DNA from: Sipunculus nudus
Taxonomy: Eukaryota > Annelida > Sipuncula > Golfingiida > Sipunculidae
Length of the DNA: 64,000 nucleotides
NCBI GenBank assembly: GCA_026874595.1
Contig: CM049314.1
Location: 10,036,729-10,100,728, forward strand
Direction of reading: 5' to 3'
The notes beneath the pieces were generated by a model that had not been told where the DNA came from, searched no databases, and was given only the letters and a program-made list of their open reading frames with translations. Of the stretch, positions 1 to 10,713 are shown piece after piece (position 1 is the stretch's first letter; each line of letters begins with the position of its first letter). Both the position numbers and the translations under genes were made by a program.

Positions 1-394
1 TTTGAAAAGAGTGCGTCATAACGGAACAAAGGGCTTGCTGACGAATCCCGCTAGGACCAAACACACACATTCTACACACAATTAAATCGACTGACACTCA
101 GAAACATGCGCATGACTTCTTTATCAATATAGGGTATATATGTCAGGTTATATACAGCCATAACGCTACTAGACACAGATATTAGCATATTAATTAAAAG
201 CTTCGTTTCTGCAGTATTGTATTTTGGAGTTTTTATTCTTTAAATACGAAAAAAAATATATACATAAAAACTGTACACATAATGCATTATGATACAGCTA
301 TCATGATTCTTGCATTGTAAGATCATGTTATTTTAAAATTTATTCATCAGACGAGAGATCCCCTTACTTTCTGCTAAATAAAAATGTTGACAGA
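1..394. other. AT-rich non-coding stretch
   Basis: No gene or recognised element is visible. The stretch is AT-rich with frequent stops in all frames, and runs up to the left terminus of the family A repeat. Confidence 0.5.
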
Positions 395-2731
395 AACAAG
401 GCCTACAGGCCTAATGCGAACCTGTGCAAAGTTTAGGAGTATGAATGGAGGTTTATTTTCAAAATTTAATATTGACCCTTTTAAGTCCTGCATATCTACC
501 TCAGTCATTATGAATACAGCAAAATGGACATTTCGGACCTGCAAGTTTCAGACTAGGACATTTTAAAACTAGAATATGGGTAGTCGACAAGCGACTATGT
601 GTATCCGCAGAAATCACAGTGGGACGGATGAAGTGAGGAATGGATTAAGTGGCAAAGGGAATAGAGTGAGGTGTGTTGCATGGATGTCTGCAGCTTAAAC
701 GTGAATGTAGGTGGTGCCACCTGTCATAAAATCGAGAAAATTGTCCAGGATGTATAAACCTGCAAAATTTCAGGTGGATAAGTCAAACCACTGCTGAGAT
801 ATGAGTGATTTTATCCCAGGGCAGATGAACAGATGGACGGTGTTCATAAGTGGTTACAGGTGGCGCCACCAGTTTTGCTTACGATGAAGAGCTATGTGAG
901 ATCTATACATGAGCAATATTTTGGCACAATCGGTCAAACGGTTCCCGAGATATGAGCTTGGATGTCTGCAGAGTAAACGTGAATGTAGGTGGCGCCACCT
1001 GTCATAAAATCGAGAAAGCTGTCCAGGATGTATAAACCTGCAAAATTTCAGGTGGATAAGTCAAACCACTTTGTCTATGATGAAGAGCTATGTGAGATCT
1101 ATGCACATGCAAAATTTTGGCCCAATCGGTCAAACGGTTCCCGAGATATGAGCTTGGACGTCTGCAGAGTAAACGTGAATGTAGGTGGCGCCACCTGTCA
1201 TAAAATCAAGAAACCTGTCCAGGATGTATAAACCTGCAAAATTTCAGATGGATATGTCAAACAACTGCTGAGATATGAGTGATTTTATCCCAAGGCAGAT
1301 GAACAGATGGGTGCTGTGCATAAGTGGTTGCAGGTGGCGCCACCTGTTTTGCCTATGATGAAGAGCTATGTGAGATCTATAAACATTCAAAATTTTGGCC
1401 CTATTGGTCGAACAGTTCCCGAGATATGAGCTTGGATGTCTGCAGAGTAAACCTGAATGTAGGTTGCGCCACCTGTCATAAAATCGAGAAAGCTGTTCAA
1501 GTTGTATAAACCTGCAAAATTTTAGGTGGATAAGTCAAACCACTGCGGAGATTTGAGTGATATTATCCCAAGGCAGATGAACAGATTGACGCTGTGCAAA
1601 AATGGTTGCAGGTGGCGCCACCATTTTTAGTGTATGTAATAAAGCTATCAAAGGGCCTGATCGGTCAAACGGTTCCCGAGATATGCGGGTTTATGTGTGG
1701 AAACAGATGCACAAATGGACGCTGGGCAGCGAGAAAAGGTCAAAGGTCAACCAAAAATGAGGGCACAGCAGTTCACATGTGACCTGATGATAAACCCAAT
1801 TCGCTTAAAATGCAAACCAAATTTTTTTCAAACAGTTGAAAGATATAGTTCCAATAATCTGAGAATTCTGCATCTAAACATTGTGTCTAGACGTTTAGAC
1901 GCTGTGTCTAGCCGTCTAGACACATTGTCTTGACACCTCCCCTAGAGCCAGGTCAGTTGCCATGGTGATGTCTGGACCCCACCTGTTTGTACTGAGTGAC
2001 CTCTTGACTTGGCTGCTGAAACTCAAATCTGTTTTCAAATACAGAAAGCCTTTTTCAATTGGCTACAATGCTTTTTTAAAACTGTATTTACCCAATCTAT
2101 TCTTATAAAACTGGCAGAACCCTACCATAGAATAATTCTTGTAAAGTTTAAACCAATCAGCTTAACAGTTTCATCATAAATCAGAATAGAAACTAGAAGA
2201 GTTTAAAAATACATTTTCGCTTGTAAAAATCACATCAATGTAGGTGGCGCCACCAATACCTCAAAATCAGATATGACATATGTGACAAACATTGGTATAA
2301 AATTTGGTGATTATAGCTCCGGCCGTTTCTGAGAATTTAATTTTAGTGTGCTTATTTTTGGACAGATGACTAAGTTCAACCTCCTGTAACTCGGCCAAAA
2401 ATCTCCGAACTGGAACCATTCGAAAAAAATTGAGGGAGATTGTTTCTGGGATCATTTCTGTGAAATATTGGACAAATTGGCTGGACAGTTTCAGAGAAGA
2501 AGATTTTTAAAGGTTTTTAAGCTTTTTCTCTATAAAATCTAAATTAATGCAGATACCCAATAATAAGCTCCAGGGCACCAAGTTTCACATGTGACTAATT
2601 CTTACATGTAATTTGGAGCTGCTAGCTTCGATGGTTTCTGGGTTACAGCAATGGACGGCGGAAAGCCAGCCCTGGACGGCGGACGGCTGACGACGGACGG
2701 ACGACGCTGCGCCATCGCATAAGCTCACAGG
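395..2731 (+). mobile_element. Dispersed repeat family A, copy 1
   Basis: One of three copies of a 2.3-2.7 kb repeat. It opens with AACAAGGCCTACAGGCCTAA and closes with GCATAAGCTCACAGG. The other copies are at 42785-40042 (inverted, in an importin alpha intron) and from 62290 to the window end (same orientation). The left part is a tandem array of modules carrying the palindrome GGTGGCGCCACC. The right part (about 2220-2620) matches 40080-40500 in reverse complement. The end nearest 2731 is rich in GGACGGACGACG-type repeats. No transposase, reverse transcriptase or long ORF is visible, so it is non-autonomous or its mobility is unknown. Boundaries are inferred from where the copies stop matching. 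Confidence 0.8.
685..1790 (+). repeat. Tandem array with GGTGGCGCCACC palindromes
   Basis: Modules repeat with alternating spacings of roughly 130 and 149 bp, giving a composite unit of about 280 bp. Exact 12-bp palindromes are at 859-870, 988-999, 1184-1195, 1333-1344 and 1611-1622, with degenerate ones near 691 and 1463. Each unit contains a short open frame that ends at a stop within the unit, so it is not a continuous gene. The matching array at 62610-63640 has the same order and spacing. One unit (about 1050-1080) is shortened by a fusion of two modules. Confidence 0.85.
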
Positions 2732-3798
2732 TGTCACGCAGGTGACGTTACATAAATATCGTCTTCAGTTGGTCTCAATGAAGAAAAGTAATTCAGAATT
2801 CTGGGTTTAATACAAGCAACATGCCAGAGTCACAATGGTAGCCATTAAGGATTTATGACGTCACAATACGAACGATAGTATTTATTGAAACGCACCTTTG
2901 AAAAAAAAATCCCAAGAAAGTCTGCACGTTGCTCATACAAATCTTTCTGACAAAAAATACAACGTTCTCTCCATAGATTATACTGATAAACATGTTTATC
3001 GTTACACTTGTGGCATATATATGACAACAACAGTGCAGCGCAACAGAGAGACAGGTTATTTCGGTGCTGAACAGTTACGTACAAACAAGTGAAGAGTTTA
3101 GTTTATTTGTCTTCAATCTGATACTTCGTCATTAAATATACAGAGGTTCAGGTTAACGGGCCATAAGAGGAGTGTCATAAAACTCGTTGGTGCATTTAAA
3201 ACTCTGCCAAAAAGGTTTCTTTTTGTTTGTTGCTTGACGGAATCAAAGATTCACCAAGCGTATTGCTCAGTCCTGTATGTCCCTTTCCTTGTCTGTTCCC
3301 ACTGTACAGGCTACAAGTTTTGAGCAAACGCTCTGAAAATTATATTATTTTAGAAAACCAAAATCCTTGAAGCCTTTTTGGTCAAAGGTGAAGGTCATCG
3401 AAGAACCCTCAAAATCTTGTTCTCATCCTAACTTGGTCGTATTCACATAAATTTTAGCTAATTTCATTTCTTTATCCTTTCGCAATAACAAGGTCTTGTG
3501 ACATGTTAATGACCTTGTGTCAATCTATCGAAGTTGCCAAAGACTTTGGTCGTCAATTTCGTCTTCTTGTTTGTTGTTTTTTTCTGATATTCGGCAGGCT
3601 ACAGACCACAATCAGTCTTTCTGCCTGTGTTTATGCATGCCTGTCTCTCGTTTCAACTCCCGGGAAGTGTTCGACCTCCTGTCCTCAGGGTTTCTTTCTT
3701 TAATTTTCCAGTGGATACCCTCCGAGATTGAGACAGCGACAGCGAGAGAGAGGCAAAGAGCAGTAGGAGTTGTTTGAAAAATTATCGTTTTGATAATG

Positions 3799-3801
<3 letters not shown>
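2732..3801. other. Intergenic, nothing recognised
   Basis: No gene, RNA or repeat copy shared with other parts of the window is recognised. Open frames are short, overlap on both strands and lack splice or homology support. Confidence 0.4.

Positions 3802-3857
<56 letters not shown>
3802..3857. repeat. (TA)n microsatellite
   Basis: An uninterrupted run of TA dinucleotides of about 56 bp. Confidence 0.95.
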
Positions 3858-3859
<2 letters not shown>

Positions 3860-4556
3860 TTGCAAGACCTCAGCAAAATGTACCACACGCAAACACTGAA
3901 CAGTGGGAATAAGTTTCCGAAGTGTACCTTCAGCACAACAACACGAGGTAAGTTTAATTGAGAGATCCGTGGAAGAAACAATTTTCCTCTTGATACCACT
4001 TGCATAACTGAGATATGATGAGGAAGAACCTCATATTCGTGTGCTGTGATTATGTTACAGAATATGCTTGTATTATGTATGTTTATATGGTTATATGTTT
4101 GTCGTCGAATAGGTAACGATGGTATCGCAAATAATCCGTGTTTACTGCTGTCTGACGTCATATACTGATGAAACTTCTAGAACAATTATATTGTTTGATA
4201 CATATATCTATTGCCTTCTGAAGCCGTGTTACGTTATGACCGTCAAAACATGAACTGTCCCTCACCTAGCTGATTGTATCACGTAGACTTGTGGAACTGA
4301 ACTGGAGACGGGAAATGCGTGCGTGAGAGCAACCAGGTGTTCACTCATTACTACGATGTTTATTGTGCAATGTTCAATTAAATTATGCATTCCAATATCA
4401 AACAATGAAATGAATTTAAGGGAAACACACACCTTTATTATTCAGGTACACGTCTGTTCTTGCCATTATCACACCTTAAATGCTGAGTTGGTATATCATA
4501 AATCTGTCCCTTGCTTAGTATATATCAATTTTGATCATTCAATTTATGTATAGAAT
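3858..4556. other. Intergenic, nothing recognised
   Basis: AT-rich sequence with no recognised gene. It ends at GAAT, which is repeated after 9438 and may be the target-site duplication of the older solo LTR. Confidence 0.4.
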
Positions 4557-4967
4557 TGTAACACCCGGGGGGTGTAGCACACGTGAGTTCGGGTTAGTTT
4601 ATTTAAGTCTTAACGGCTTGGGTTGATGTATCTGCACTTGACACGCTAAGTCGCATGCATCCATAAATGAAACAAGGCAGCAGTACATGATTAAGGTTTT
4701 AATACAACTTAGTGATCACTTACAGATGGCAAAAGAAGATGGTGAGGCGCTATCTCACTCCGTTTCAGGCGAAGCCGGGGGCGTGGTGTCATTCCGCTAC
4801 GCACAATACCCTAAAGAGTAATCCCCGTAAACGTAGGTTGGTTGCGTTATCCAATTATAGACTCCAATGCAGTGCAGGTAATCCAAAAGTAAATGTGATT
4901 ATTCCAGTATAAAATTCCAATGGCGAGTTAACAAATCACTGCTAAGGCCGACACGAGAGCTGACCAC
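4557..4967 (-). mobile_element. Older solo LTR, first part
   Basis: This begins TGTAACACCCGGGG like the two complete LTRs to its right, but differs from them at many positions and breaks off at ACCAC where a complete element begins. Its missing remainder is found at 9228-9438. The two parts together make an LTR of about 620 bp. GAAT occurs just outside each end, consistent with a 4-bp target-site duplication. It is a solo LTR that later became the insertion target of a related element. Confidence 0.88.
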
Positions 4968-5638
4968 TGTAACACCCGGGGGTGGGGGTGTAGCAGACGT
5001 GAGTTCGGGTTAGTTTATTTAAGTCCTAACGGCTCGGGTTGTTGTATCTGCACTTGACACTCTAAGTCGTATGCATTCACAAATGAAATAAGGCAGCAGT
5101 ATATATAAATAGGGTTTTAATACAACTCAGCGATAACTTTCAGATGGCAGAAGTAGATGGTGAGGCGCTTTCTCACTCCGTTGCAGGCGAAGCCGGGGGC
5201 GTGGTGTCGCTCCGCTACGCACAATATCCTAAACAGTAATCCCCGTAAACGAAGGTTGGTAGAGTTATTCAATTATATAAACTCCAATGCAGTATAGGTA
5301 ATACAAAAGTAAATGGGAATATTCCAGTATAGAATCCCAATGGCGAGTTAATGAATCACTGCTAAGGCTGACACGAGAGCTGACCATCCTGTGAACAGAC
5401 CGAGCAACACTCCACACTCTGTCTTCACACGCTCTGCGCGCGCCCTATTTATAGGCTACAGAAGGACGGTGACCGTCCGAGCGGTATCAGCATGGTCAGC
5501 CCTGCACGGGCGGTTGTCGCCCAGCGCTGCATCGCTGTTACAAGCCAGCGGACAAACCCCGCTTACGTAAGTGAGATACACAGCTAACCCGGGCACCTGC
5601 AGTGTGACTGACCCCCACGGAACCATGCATTCACTACA
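4968..5638 (-). repeat. 3' LTR of the nested retrotransposon
   Basis: 671 bp, the left of the LTR pair and the 3' LTR because the element reads on the minus strand. It carries an intact TATAAATA box on the minus strand (plus-strand 5446-5453) and a minus-strand AATAAA (plus-strand 5014-5019) near its end. Confidence 0.92.
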
Positions 5639-5653
5639 TTTCCCTCCCCCCTT
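5639..5653 (-). other. Polypurine tract of the LTR retrotransposon
   Basis: On the minus strand this reads AAGGGGGGAGGGAAA and directly abuts the 3' LTR, the position expected for plus-strand DNA priming. Confidence 0.85.
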
Positions 5654-5959
5654 AAAAGATTGTAGCGTAGCGAAAATCTCCACCACCCCGTCGGCTGCGC
5701 CTGAAATGACAAAACACAAAATAATCATTCATGCAAAATATAAAAGAACCAAAAACTATGTTAACCTTTAAAAGAAAGATACAAGTCCTCGTATTAACCA
5801 GAAATGTTCTTACTGTCTATATAGTGATATGTACTATATTGAGTCATTTTGCTCTCTCCATGTGAGTTCTGGAAATCACAGTCCAAGAGTTCATCACACA
5901 TCTTTGCTGAATAAGCACAGCTTTCACTTTTTAGCACGTTACACCATAAAAGGATTTTG

Positions 5960-6130
5960 TAATATCCAAGCGTATATCCAAAGGTAAATCCATACAGCGT
6001 AAATCCAACGGGTAAAAAGGCACAGTATCCAAATGATTAATCCAGGCAGCGTAAATCCAAAATGTAAAAAAGGCACAGTAATCGAATAAGTAAATCCAGG
6101 TAGCGTATATCCAAAGGGTAAATCCATACA
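5960..6130 (-). repeat. Short imperfect tandem repeat inside the LTR element
   Basis: Repeats of a unit containing AAATCCAGGCAGCGTA with spacers such as AAAAAGGCACAGTA, four to five degenerate copies. They create overlapping hydrophobic open frames on the minus strand that are not credible proteins. Confidence 0.65.
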
Positions 6131-6159
6131 GTAACTTTGTCACAAGGCTCTTCTTACTC

Positions 6160-6440
6160 ATGGTTGCCGTCTGGTAGGACCTCGCGTTCCGAGTCTTTTA
6201 TACAACTGTTCAAGACATTGGCCAAGTCGTCGAATTGTTTTTGTTTCCGTAGCAGTCGTTTCATCTCCTCCCTCTGTAATTTCTCTAGCCTACCCCGGAC
6301 TCGTTAGCTTAGTCTGAGCCATGCGTCAAGTTCTTCCTTGAAGAAATTTATCTTGGCGTCTGCTTCTTTCATCAGCTCCTCCAGTGCCGTCTGTTTGGTA
6401 GGGAGAGGGTACGGTAATTGGAACCTTTTTTTTTTGGCTT
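6160..6440 (-). pseudogene. Remnant of the downstream end of the pol region
   Basis: Minus-strand translation gives a charged, Lys/Glu/Leu-rich segment that looks like a coiled coil (for example EELMKEADAKINFFKEE), followed by an in-frame TAA and then a second charged segment. It lies between integrase remnants and the 3' LTR. It may be the C-terminal tail of pol or a separate small frame. The function is not recognised and the frame is broken. Confidence 0.4.
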
Positions 6441-6689
6441 TCTCCGATGGATCCTCTCTCCAGGGGAAGGAGGCGGCGTTCTCAGTTGTAGGCGTCAGGA
6501 AGGCCTCTACGCTGGTGTGTTTCTCTGGTTTTGTTGATTTCTTTGATACAAGGGAGTAGGTAACAGGTGTTGATCCTGAGCTTATCTCTCTAACTCAGTG
6601 CTAACATTGGTGGCTGAGTTGATGTAATCTGATGGTTCTTCGGTGTTGCCTTCCTCATGTAGTTCCATTTACCGCTGAACAGATTCAAA

Positions 6690-7095
6690 TGCCTTGATTG
6701 GAGTGCAGTTGCAGTGGTTCTCCAAATGATAAATGAACTGTGTCTACCGCTTGCGCTTTGCGATCCTTGAGTGCATATATACTTCGATCCACTTGCTGAA
6801 GTAGTCAGCCAGGACTATAATATCGCGGTTACCAACCTTCTTTATCGGGAGTCTATCTAGACTATCTATGGCCAACCTTCAAGAGATGCCCCAACTGGCT
6901 TTTGCTGCAACTTCGCTTTGCTCCGCCTAGATCCAGTTTTCCGGGTAGCACACTCTTTACATTTTTGACACCAACGCGCAATTTCTTCGCGTTGTTCGGC
7001 CAGTATCACCTCTCAAATTTTCCTAGAGTATTCCTGAACCCAAGGTGGCCTCCCAGCTCCGTTCCATGAAGCTTATGCTTTAGCTACTCCCTCGG
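6690..7095 (-). pseudogene. Integrase remnant of the LTR retrotransposon
   Basis: On the minus strand, near 7080-6930, there is an HHCC-type zinc-binding arrangement: two histidines in LHGTELGGHLG, then WCQKCKEC. The start of an integrase catalytic core follows near 6890-6770, with a typical ADYFSKWIEVY stretch. Reading frames change between these pieces and a frame shift follows the core stretch, so no intact integrase is encoded. The order zinc domain then core is that of Ty3/gypsy pol. Confidence 0.75.
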
Positions 7096-7818
7096 TTGCT
7101 TGGCCGCACCTAGTAGCCAAGTGGACTCATAAGGCTTTAGCGGTAGTACTCGCTACAGTAACTCGTCTCGACACGCTAGGGTGTCCCACTGCAGCCACAG
7201 AATTTAACATCTCAGTTCTCAGAACTCACTGTTCACCAAAGCGGTCGCTGTCGAGAATCCGATAGTCAGTTTGTTACGGTTCGGGTATTTGGATCTTCTT
7301 GTTGGAGGCTGACCAATTCTTCTTCGGTCCATGGTGTAGTCTTCAATTCTATCATCCAGATGGCGTTAGCAGTCTTCCTTGAAATCGGAAATAAGCCCAA
7401 CAATACAAATAGATTCTTGATCTGGTTCTTGAGGCTCTTTGACGGAACACAGTACGTAATCTTCAGTCATCGCTTCTACTTCTTTGGTTTCTGAGACTAG
7501 GGGCAGATGTGGGGATTTGTGCGGTGATGTAACTTGACCATTTAGTCTGAGAGTTTCAGTATCCAATGAGGTGTAAAGATTTAAATCAGCCCTCTTCTTT
7601 GTAGAAGTCTGACCCTATTGTTCCATCAAGATTGGGTTGATTACAAACTTAACATGGTTGTTCATAAACTGACTCGCCGAGTTGGTCTTAGCTGTGCTGT
7701 ACTAGTAATATGTAATCGCTGACCGTTCGCTGCTTGCAGTTGTACAAGGGTTGTCTTTAATGGATGTCTTATTTAAATGGTAAATCCAATGTAATTATTT
7801 TTGTGTGACGATGTATGG

Positions 7819-7881
7819 AGAACCTGTGTCTATCTATATATCTATTGTTCTGGGATGGCCTCTCTGATGACACTCGTAGCA
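7819..7881 (-). pseudogene. Zinc knuckle and aspartic protease remnant
   Basis: Minus-strand translation of 7881-7855 gives CYECHQRGH, the start of a CCHC-type nucleocapsid knuckle. The sequence encoding DTGS at 7830-7819 is the active-site motif of retroviral-type aspartic proteases. The final cysteine of a canonical knuckle is not seen in frame. Downstream codons resemble a protease body but are interrupted. Gag knuckle followed by protease is the expected order. Confidence 0.65.
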
Positions 7882-8381
7882 TTCGTCGTTTGGGCGGTCC
7901 TTCCGTTGTTGTATTCCGGTACCGGTTGTCTTGGTCGCCTTTGGTTGGGCATACTTGCAATGTTGTAGAAGTTTTGCTGACGAGGATCATGCTGCGTCGT
8001 TCTCTCGAGGACTGATGACCTCATAGGTGGCGTTGCTGGATGATTCATCGTTGTTGTTTCCGGTTGAGGTGCGGTTGGATTTCTCTCAAGCCAGGTTGAT
8101 CTCGGTTGAGTGTTAATTACTGCTGGATCAAAGGTAGTTCGTCTCTCCGATCGACTTAGGTTGGTCATGCTTGCCATGCTGTAGTGGGCTGGCTGGCGCT
8201 CATTCGGCTCTGTCACAGTATCTGTATATGATGACTCCATGCGTGGCGCCGGTGGACGATTGTCAGCTGTAACCGTAGCTCTATGCTCCTGTTCATTGAC
8301 TAATATCAGCCTCGGTGTACGGAACAGGGACATCGTCATAAGTAACAATATCCACCGTGAACTAGTGTTTTCTGTAGCCAT
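7842..8381 (-). CDS. Gag-like ORF of the LTR retrotransposon
   Basis: This 179-codon frame is the longest intact frame of the element. It starts about 150 nt after the primer-binding site. The product is polar, Pro/Arg/Thr-rich, with two related segments (HYSMASM and FYNIASM) suggesting an internal duplication. Its position between the 5' LTR and the knuckle/protease remnants argues for gag. No gag family can be named from the sequence. The knuckle lies in another frame near its C-terminus, so the frame may be a truncated gag. Confidence 0.5.
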   Translation of the reverse strand: MATENTSSRWILLLMTMSLFRTPRLILVNEQEHRATVTADNRPPAPRMESSYTDTVTEPNERQPAHYSMASMTNLSRSERRTTFDPAVINTQPRSTWLERNPTAPQPETTTMNHPATPPMRSSVLERTTQHDPRQQNFYNIASMPNQRRPRQPVPEYNNGRTAQTTNATSVIREAIPEQ

Positions 8382-8526
8382 TCTGTCAATTCATAACCCA
8401 AAGATATGTTTATATGTATAACTGTTAAGTTATTCTCAATAAATCAATTTTTTGGCGACAAGAACCAATAAAACTGCTGTTTAATTACTTATCAATTTGG
8501 AATCGATAATTAATGAATATACCCGA

Positions 8527-8544
8527 GCCCCGCGTTGGGCGCCA
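8527..8544 (-). other. tRNA-Lys primer-binding site
   Basis: On the minus strand this reads TGGCGCCCAACGCGGGGC, seven bases inside the 5' LTR. TGGCGCCCAACG followed by a GGGGC end is the classical complement of a tRNA-Lys 3' end, one base from the standard Lys1,2-type site. Confidence 0.88.
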
Positions 8545-8551
8545 AAATATC

Positions 8552-9222
8552 TGTAACACCCGGGGGTGGGGGTGTAGCAGACGTGAGTTCGGGTTAGTTT
8601 ATTTAAGTCCTAACGGCTCGGGTTGTTGTATCTGCACTTGACACTCTAAGTCGCATGCATTCACAAATGAAATAAGGCAGCAGTATATATAAATAGGGTT
8701 TTAATACAACTCAGCGATAACTTTCAGATGGCAGAAGTAGATGGTGAGGCGCTTTCTCACTCCGTTGCAGGCGAAGCCGGGGGCGTGGTGTCGCTCCGCT
8801 ACGCACAATATCCTAAACAGTAATCCCCGTAAACGAAGGTTGGTAGAGTTATTCAATTATATAAACTCCTATGCAGTATAGGTAATACAAAAGTAAATGG
8901 GAATATTCCAGTATAGAATCCCAATGGCGAGTTAATGAATCACTGCTAAGGCTGACACGAGAGCTGACCATCCTGTGAACAGACCGAGCAACACTCCACA
9001 CTCTGTCTTCACACGCTCTGCGCGCGCCCTGTTTATAGGCTACAGAAGGACGGTGACCGTCCGAGCGGTATCAGCATGGTCAGCCCTGCACGGGCGGTTG
9101 TCGCCAAGCGCTGCATCGCTGTTACAAGCCAGCGGACAAACCCCGCTTACGTAAGTGAGATACACAGCTAACCCGGGCACCTGCAGTGTGACTGACCCCC
9201 ACGGAACCATGCATTCACTACA
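8552..9222 (-). repeat. 5' LTR of the nested retrotransposon
   Basis: 671 bp, nearly identical to 4968-5638. One of its four differences changes the minus-strand TATA box from TATAAATA to TATAAACA (plus-strand 9031), in the LTR that would drive transcription of the element. Confidence 0.92.
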
Positions 9223-9227
9223 ACCAC

Positions 9228-9438
9228 CATGAGAACAGACCGAGCAACACTTCTTACTGTGACTTGACACGCTCTGCGCGCGCTCTATTTATAGGCTGAA
9301 GGCGGACGACCGAGCGGTGTCCGCATGGTCAGCCCTGCACGGGCGGTTATCGTCCAGCGCTACATCGCTGTTACAAGCCAGCAGACAAACCCCGCTTACG
9401 TAAGTGACTCGCCTCCATGGAACCATGCATTCACTACA
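9228..9438 (-). mobile_element. Older solo LTR, second part
   Basis: Continues the LTR interrupted at 4967, from CATGAGAACAGACCGAG to ATTCACTACA. It has its own intact TATAAATA on the minus strand (plus-strand 9286-9293) and clear divergence from the younger LTRs. GAAT follows. Confidence 0.88.
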
Positions 9439-9835
9439 GAATTATAAGGATGAAATCACTGGAGAAAGACACTACGGTGGTTCAAAACAACCGTTTGCCC
9501 GTGAATTCAACAATATTTGTCTTTGCAACTGTCAACAATCAACAAATACATCTAATCTAATAAAAAAATTTGATTTATTTTGTCTGATTTAATCCTAGGC
9601 TTTGAAAGTTCTAAATCTCGTTAATTTTAAAATGTTTCTTGAAAATACCTAATTTCTATTCTATTATGACGGACTATAGATAGCAATGCCTTGACATATT
9701 TACAAGGTTGATGTATTTTTTTTCTGTGCATTATCAGTTCAGTATGACTTCACTGGGCTAATTACTGCAAAAATCTAAAATATTTTGTAAATGTTGAAAG
9801 TTTCCTAAAACATGCTTTTATGAATCGCAAAAAAA
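9439..9835. other. AT-rich non-coding stretch
   Basis: Nothing beyond AT-rich sequence is recognised between the solo LTR and the short family B copy. Confidence 0.4.
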
Positions 9836-10713
9836 GTGGCCTATGAGCCATGACGCTCAACTGAATCGACATACAAGTAACGCATGTGTTAATACTGATG
9901 TTATGATCTAGTGAAACATATTTGTCACCAAACCTTTAACTATTGGTTTAGAATGACTTCAAGAGTGCTTTAAGTCATGCTTTTCGCCCATAGTCTTTAG
10001 AAAATCAGTAACAGTGACCTAATTCATAGTTTCCAAAATTTTAAGAGGATCTCCACAGACGCTTATTTAGAATTTTCTACGTCCAACTTCTATGATTGTG
10101 TCTATTTGACTTATAATTTAATCAAATCATGTTCTTTCACACAGTTACCAGAATAGAGGCCACAGTGACCTTCATTAATGTTTCAAAAAAGAATTAACAG
10201 GGACCTCCCTGGATCTTAATTTAACTGGAAAGTTACTACGTTACAATTACTAGGATTTGTGGCTGTCTGGATAATAGTGTGCTAAAATAATATTCATTTA
10301 CATAGCTCGCACCTTTACATTGAGAATCTACATCAAACATTTCAGATTTGTGCCCTGTCTTACTTTCTTGGTGCAAAATTATTGGGTTTTTTTTTACAAA
10401 AGCTCACAGAATATATATGGATTATGCATAGAAATAATCATACTTATTCAAATACTGGAACCTTTGTATATTATTTTTTATTATTCTTGAATGCACGAAC
10501 AGACCCTATAACTCAGGGAACATAGCTCGCAGTGACCTCATTTCAAGTATCCCTTTGAGATTTTTCAAGGATCTCCCTGAATTTCAAGTTCGAAAATTCT
10601 AGTGACAACGGTTACGATCTGTGCCCTGTTAACGGAAAACCGGACGGTAGGACGGTTGGACGGCAGACAAAGACTAATCACTATAGCTCAGATGACTTTC
10701 AGTGTGCTGAGCT
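9836..10713 (-). mobile_element. Dispersed repeat family B, short diverged copy
   Basis: The left end (GCCATGACGCTCAACTG) and right end (GACTTTCAGTGTGCTGAGCT) match the two termini of the 2.4-kb family B copies at 29593-32012 and 58661-61087. The GGACGG-rich segment at 10640-10670 is also shared. The body is only about 0.9 kb and strongly diverged, so this is an old or deleted member. No coding capacity is evident. Confidence 0.65.

Larger units (their letters stand above)
4968..9222 (-). mobile_element. Nested LTR retrotransposon, Ty3/gypsy-like, internally deleted
   Basis: A 4,255-bp element reading on the minus strand. It has two 671-bp LTRs that begin TG and end CA, a tRNA-Lys-type primer-binding site next to the right LTR, and a 15-nt purine tract abutting the left LTR. 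It is flanked by the exact 5-bp duplication ACCAC (4963-4967 and 9223-9227). By eye the LTRs differ at only four positions (5070/8654, 5286/8870, 5447/9031, 5522/9106), about 0.6%, so the insertion is recent. The interior keeps a gag-like frame, a CCHC-like knuckle, a DTGS protease motif and integrase pieces. The reverse transcriptase and most RNase H appear to be missing, and the remaining frames carry stops and shifts. Integrase homology suggests Ty3/gypsy. It cannot encode its own mobility but could have been moved in trans. Confidence 0.92.

Noticed and set aside
989-1509. Recurrent 61-codon open frames containing FAYDEELCEIY in the family A arrays, also at 62744-63484
   Set aside because: They are tandem repeat modules, each closed by a stop within the unit, with no start-site, splice or conservation evidence for a peptide family.
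5931-6161. Hydrophobic minus-strand frame resembling membrane segments
   Set aside because: Arises from an imperfect tandem repeat near the 3' LTR.
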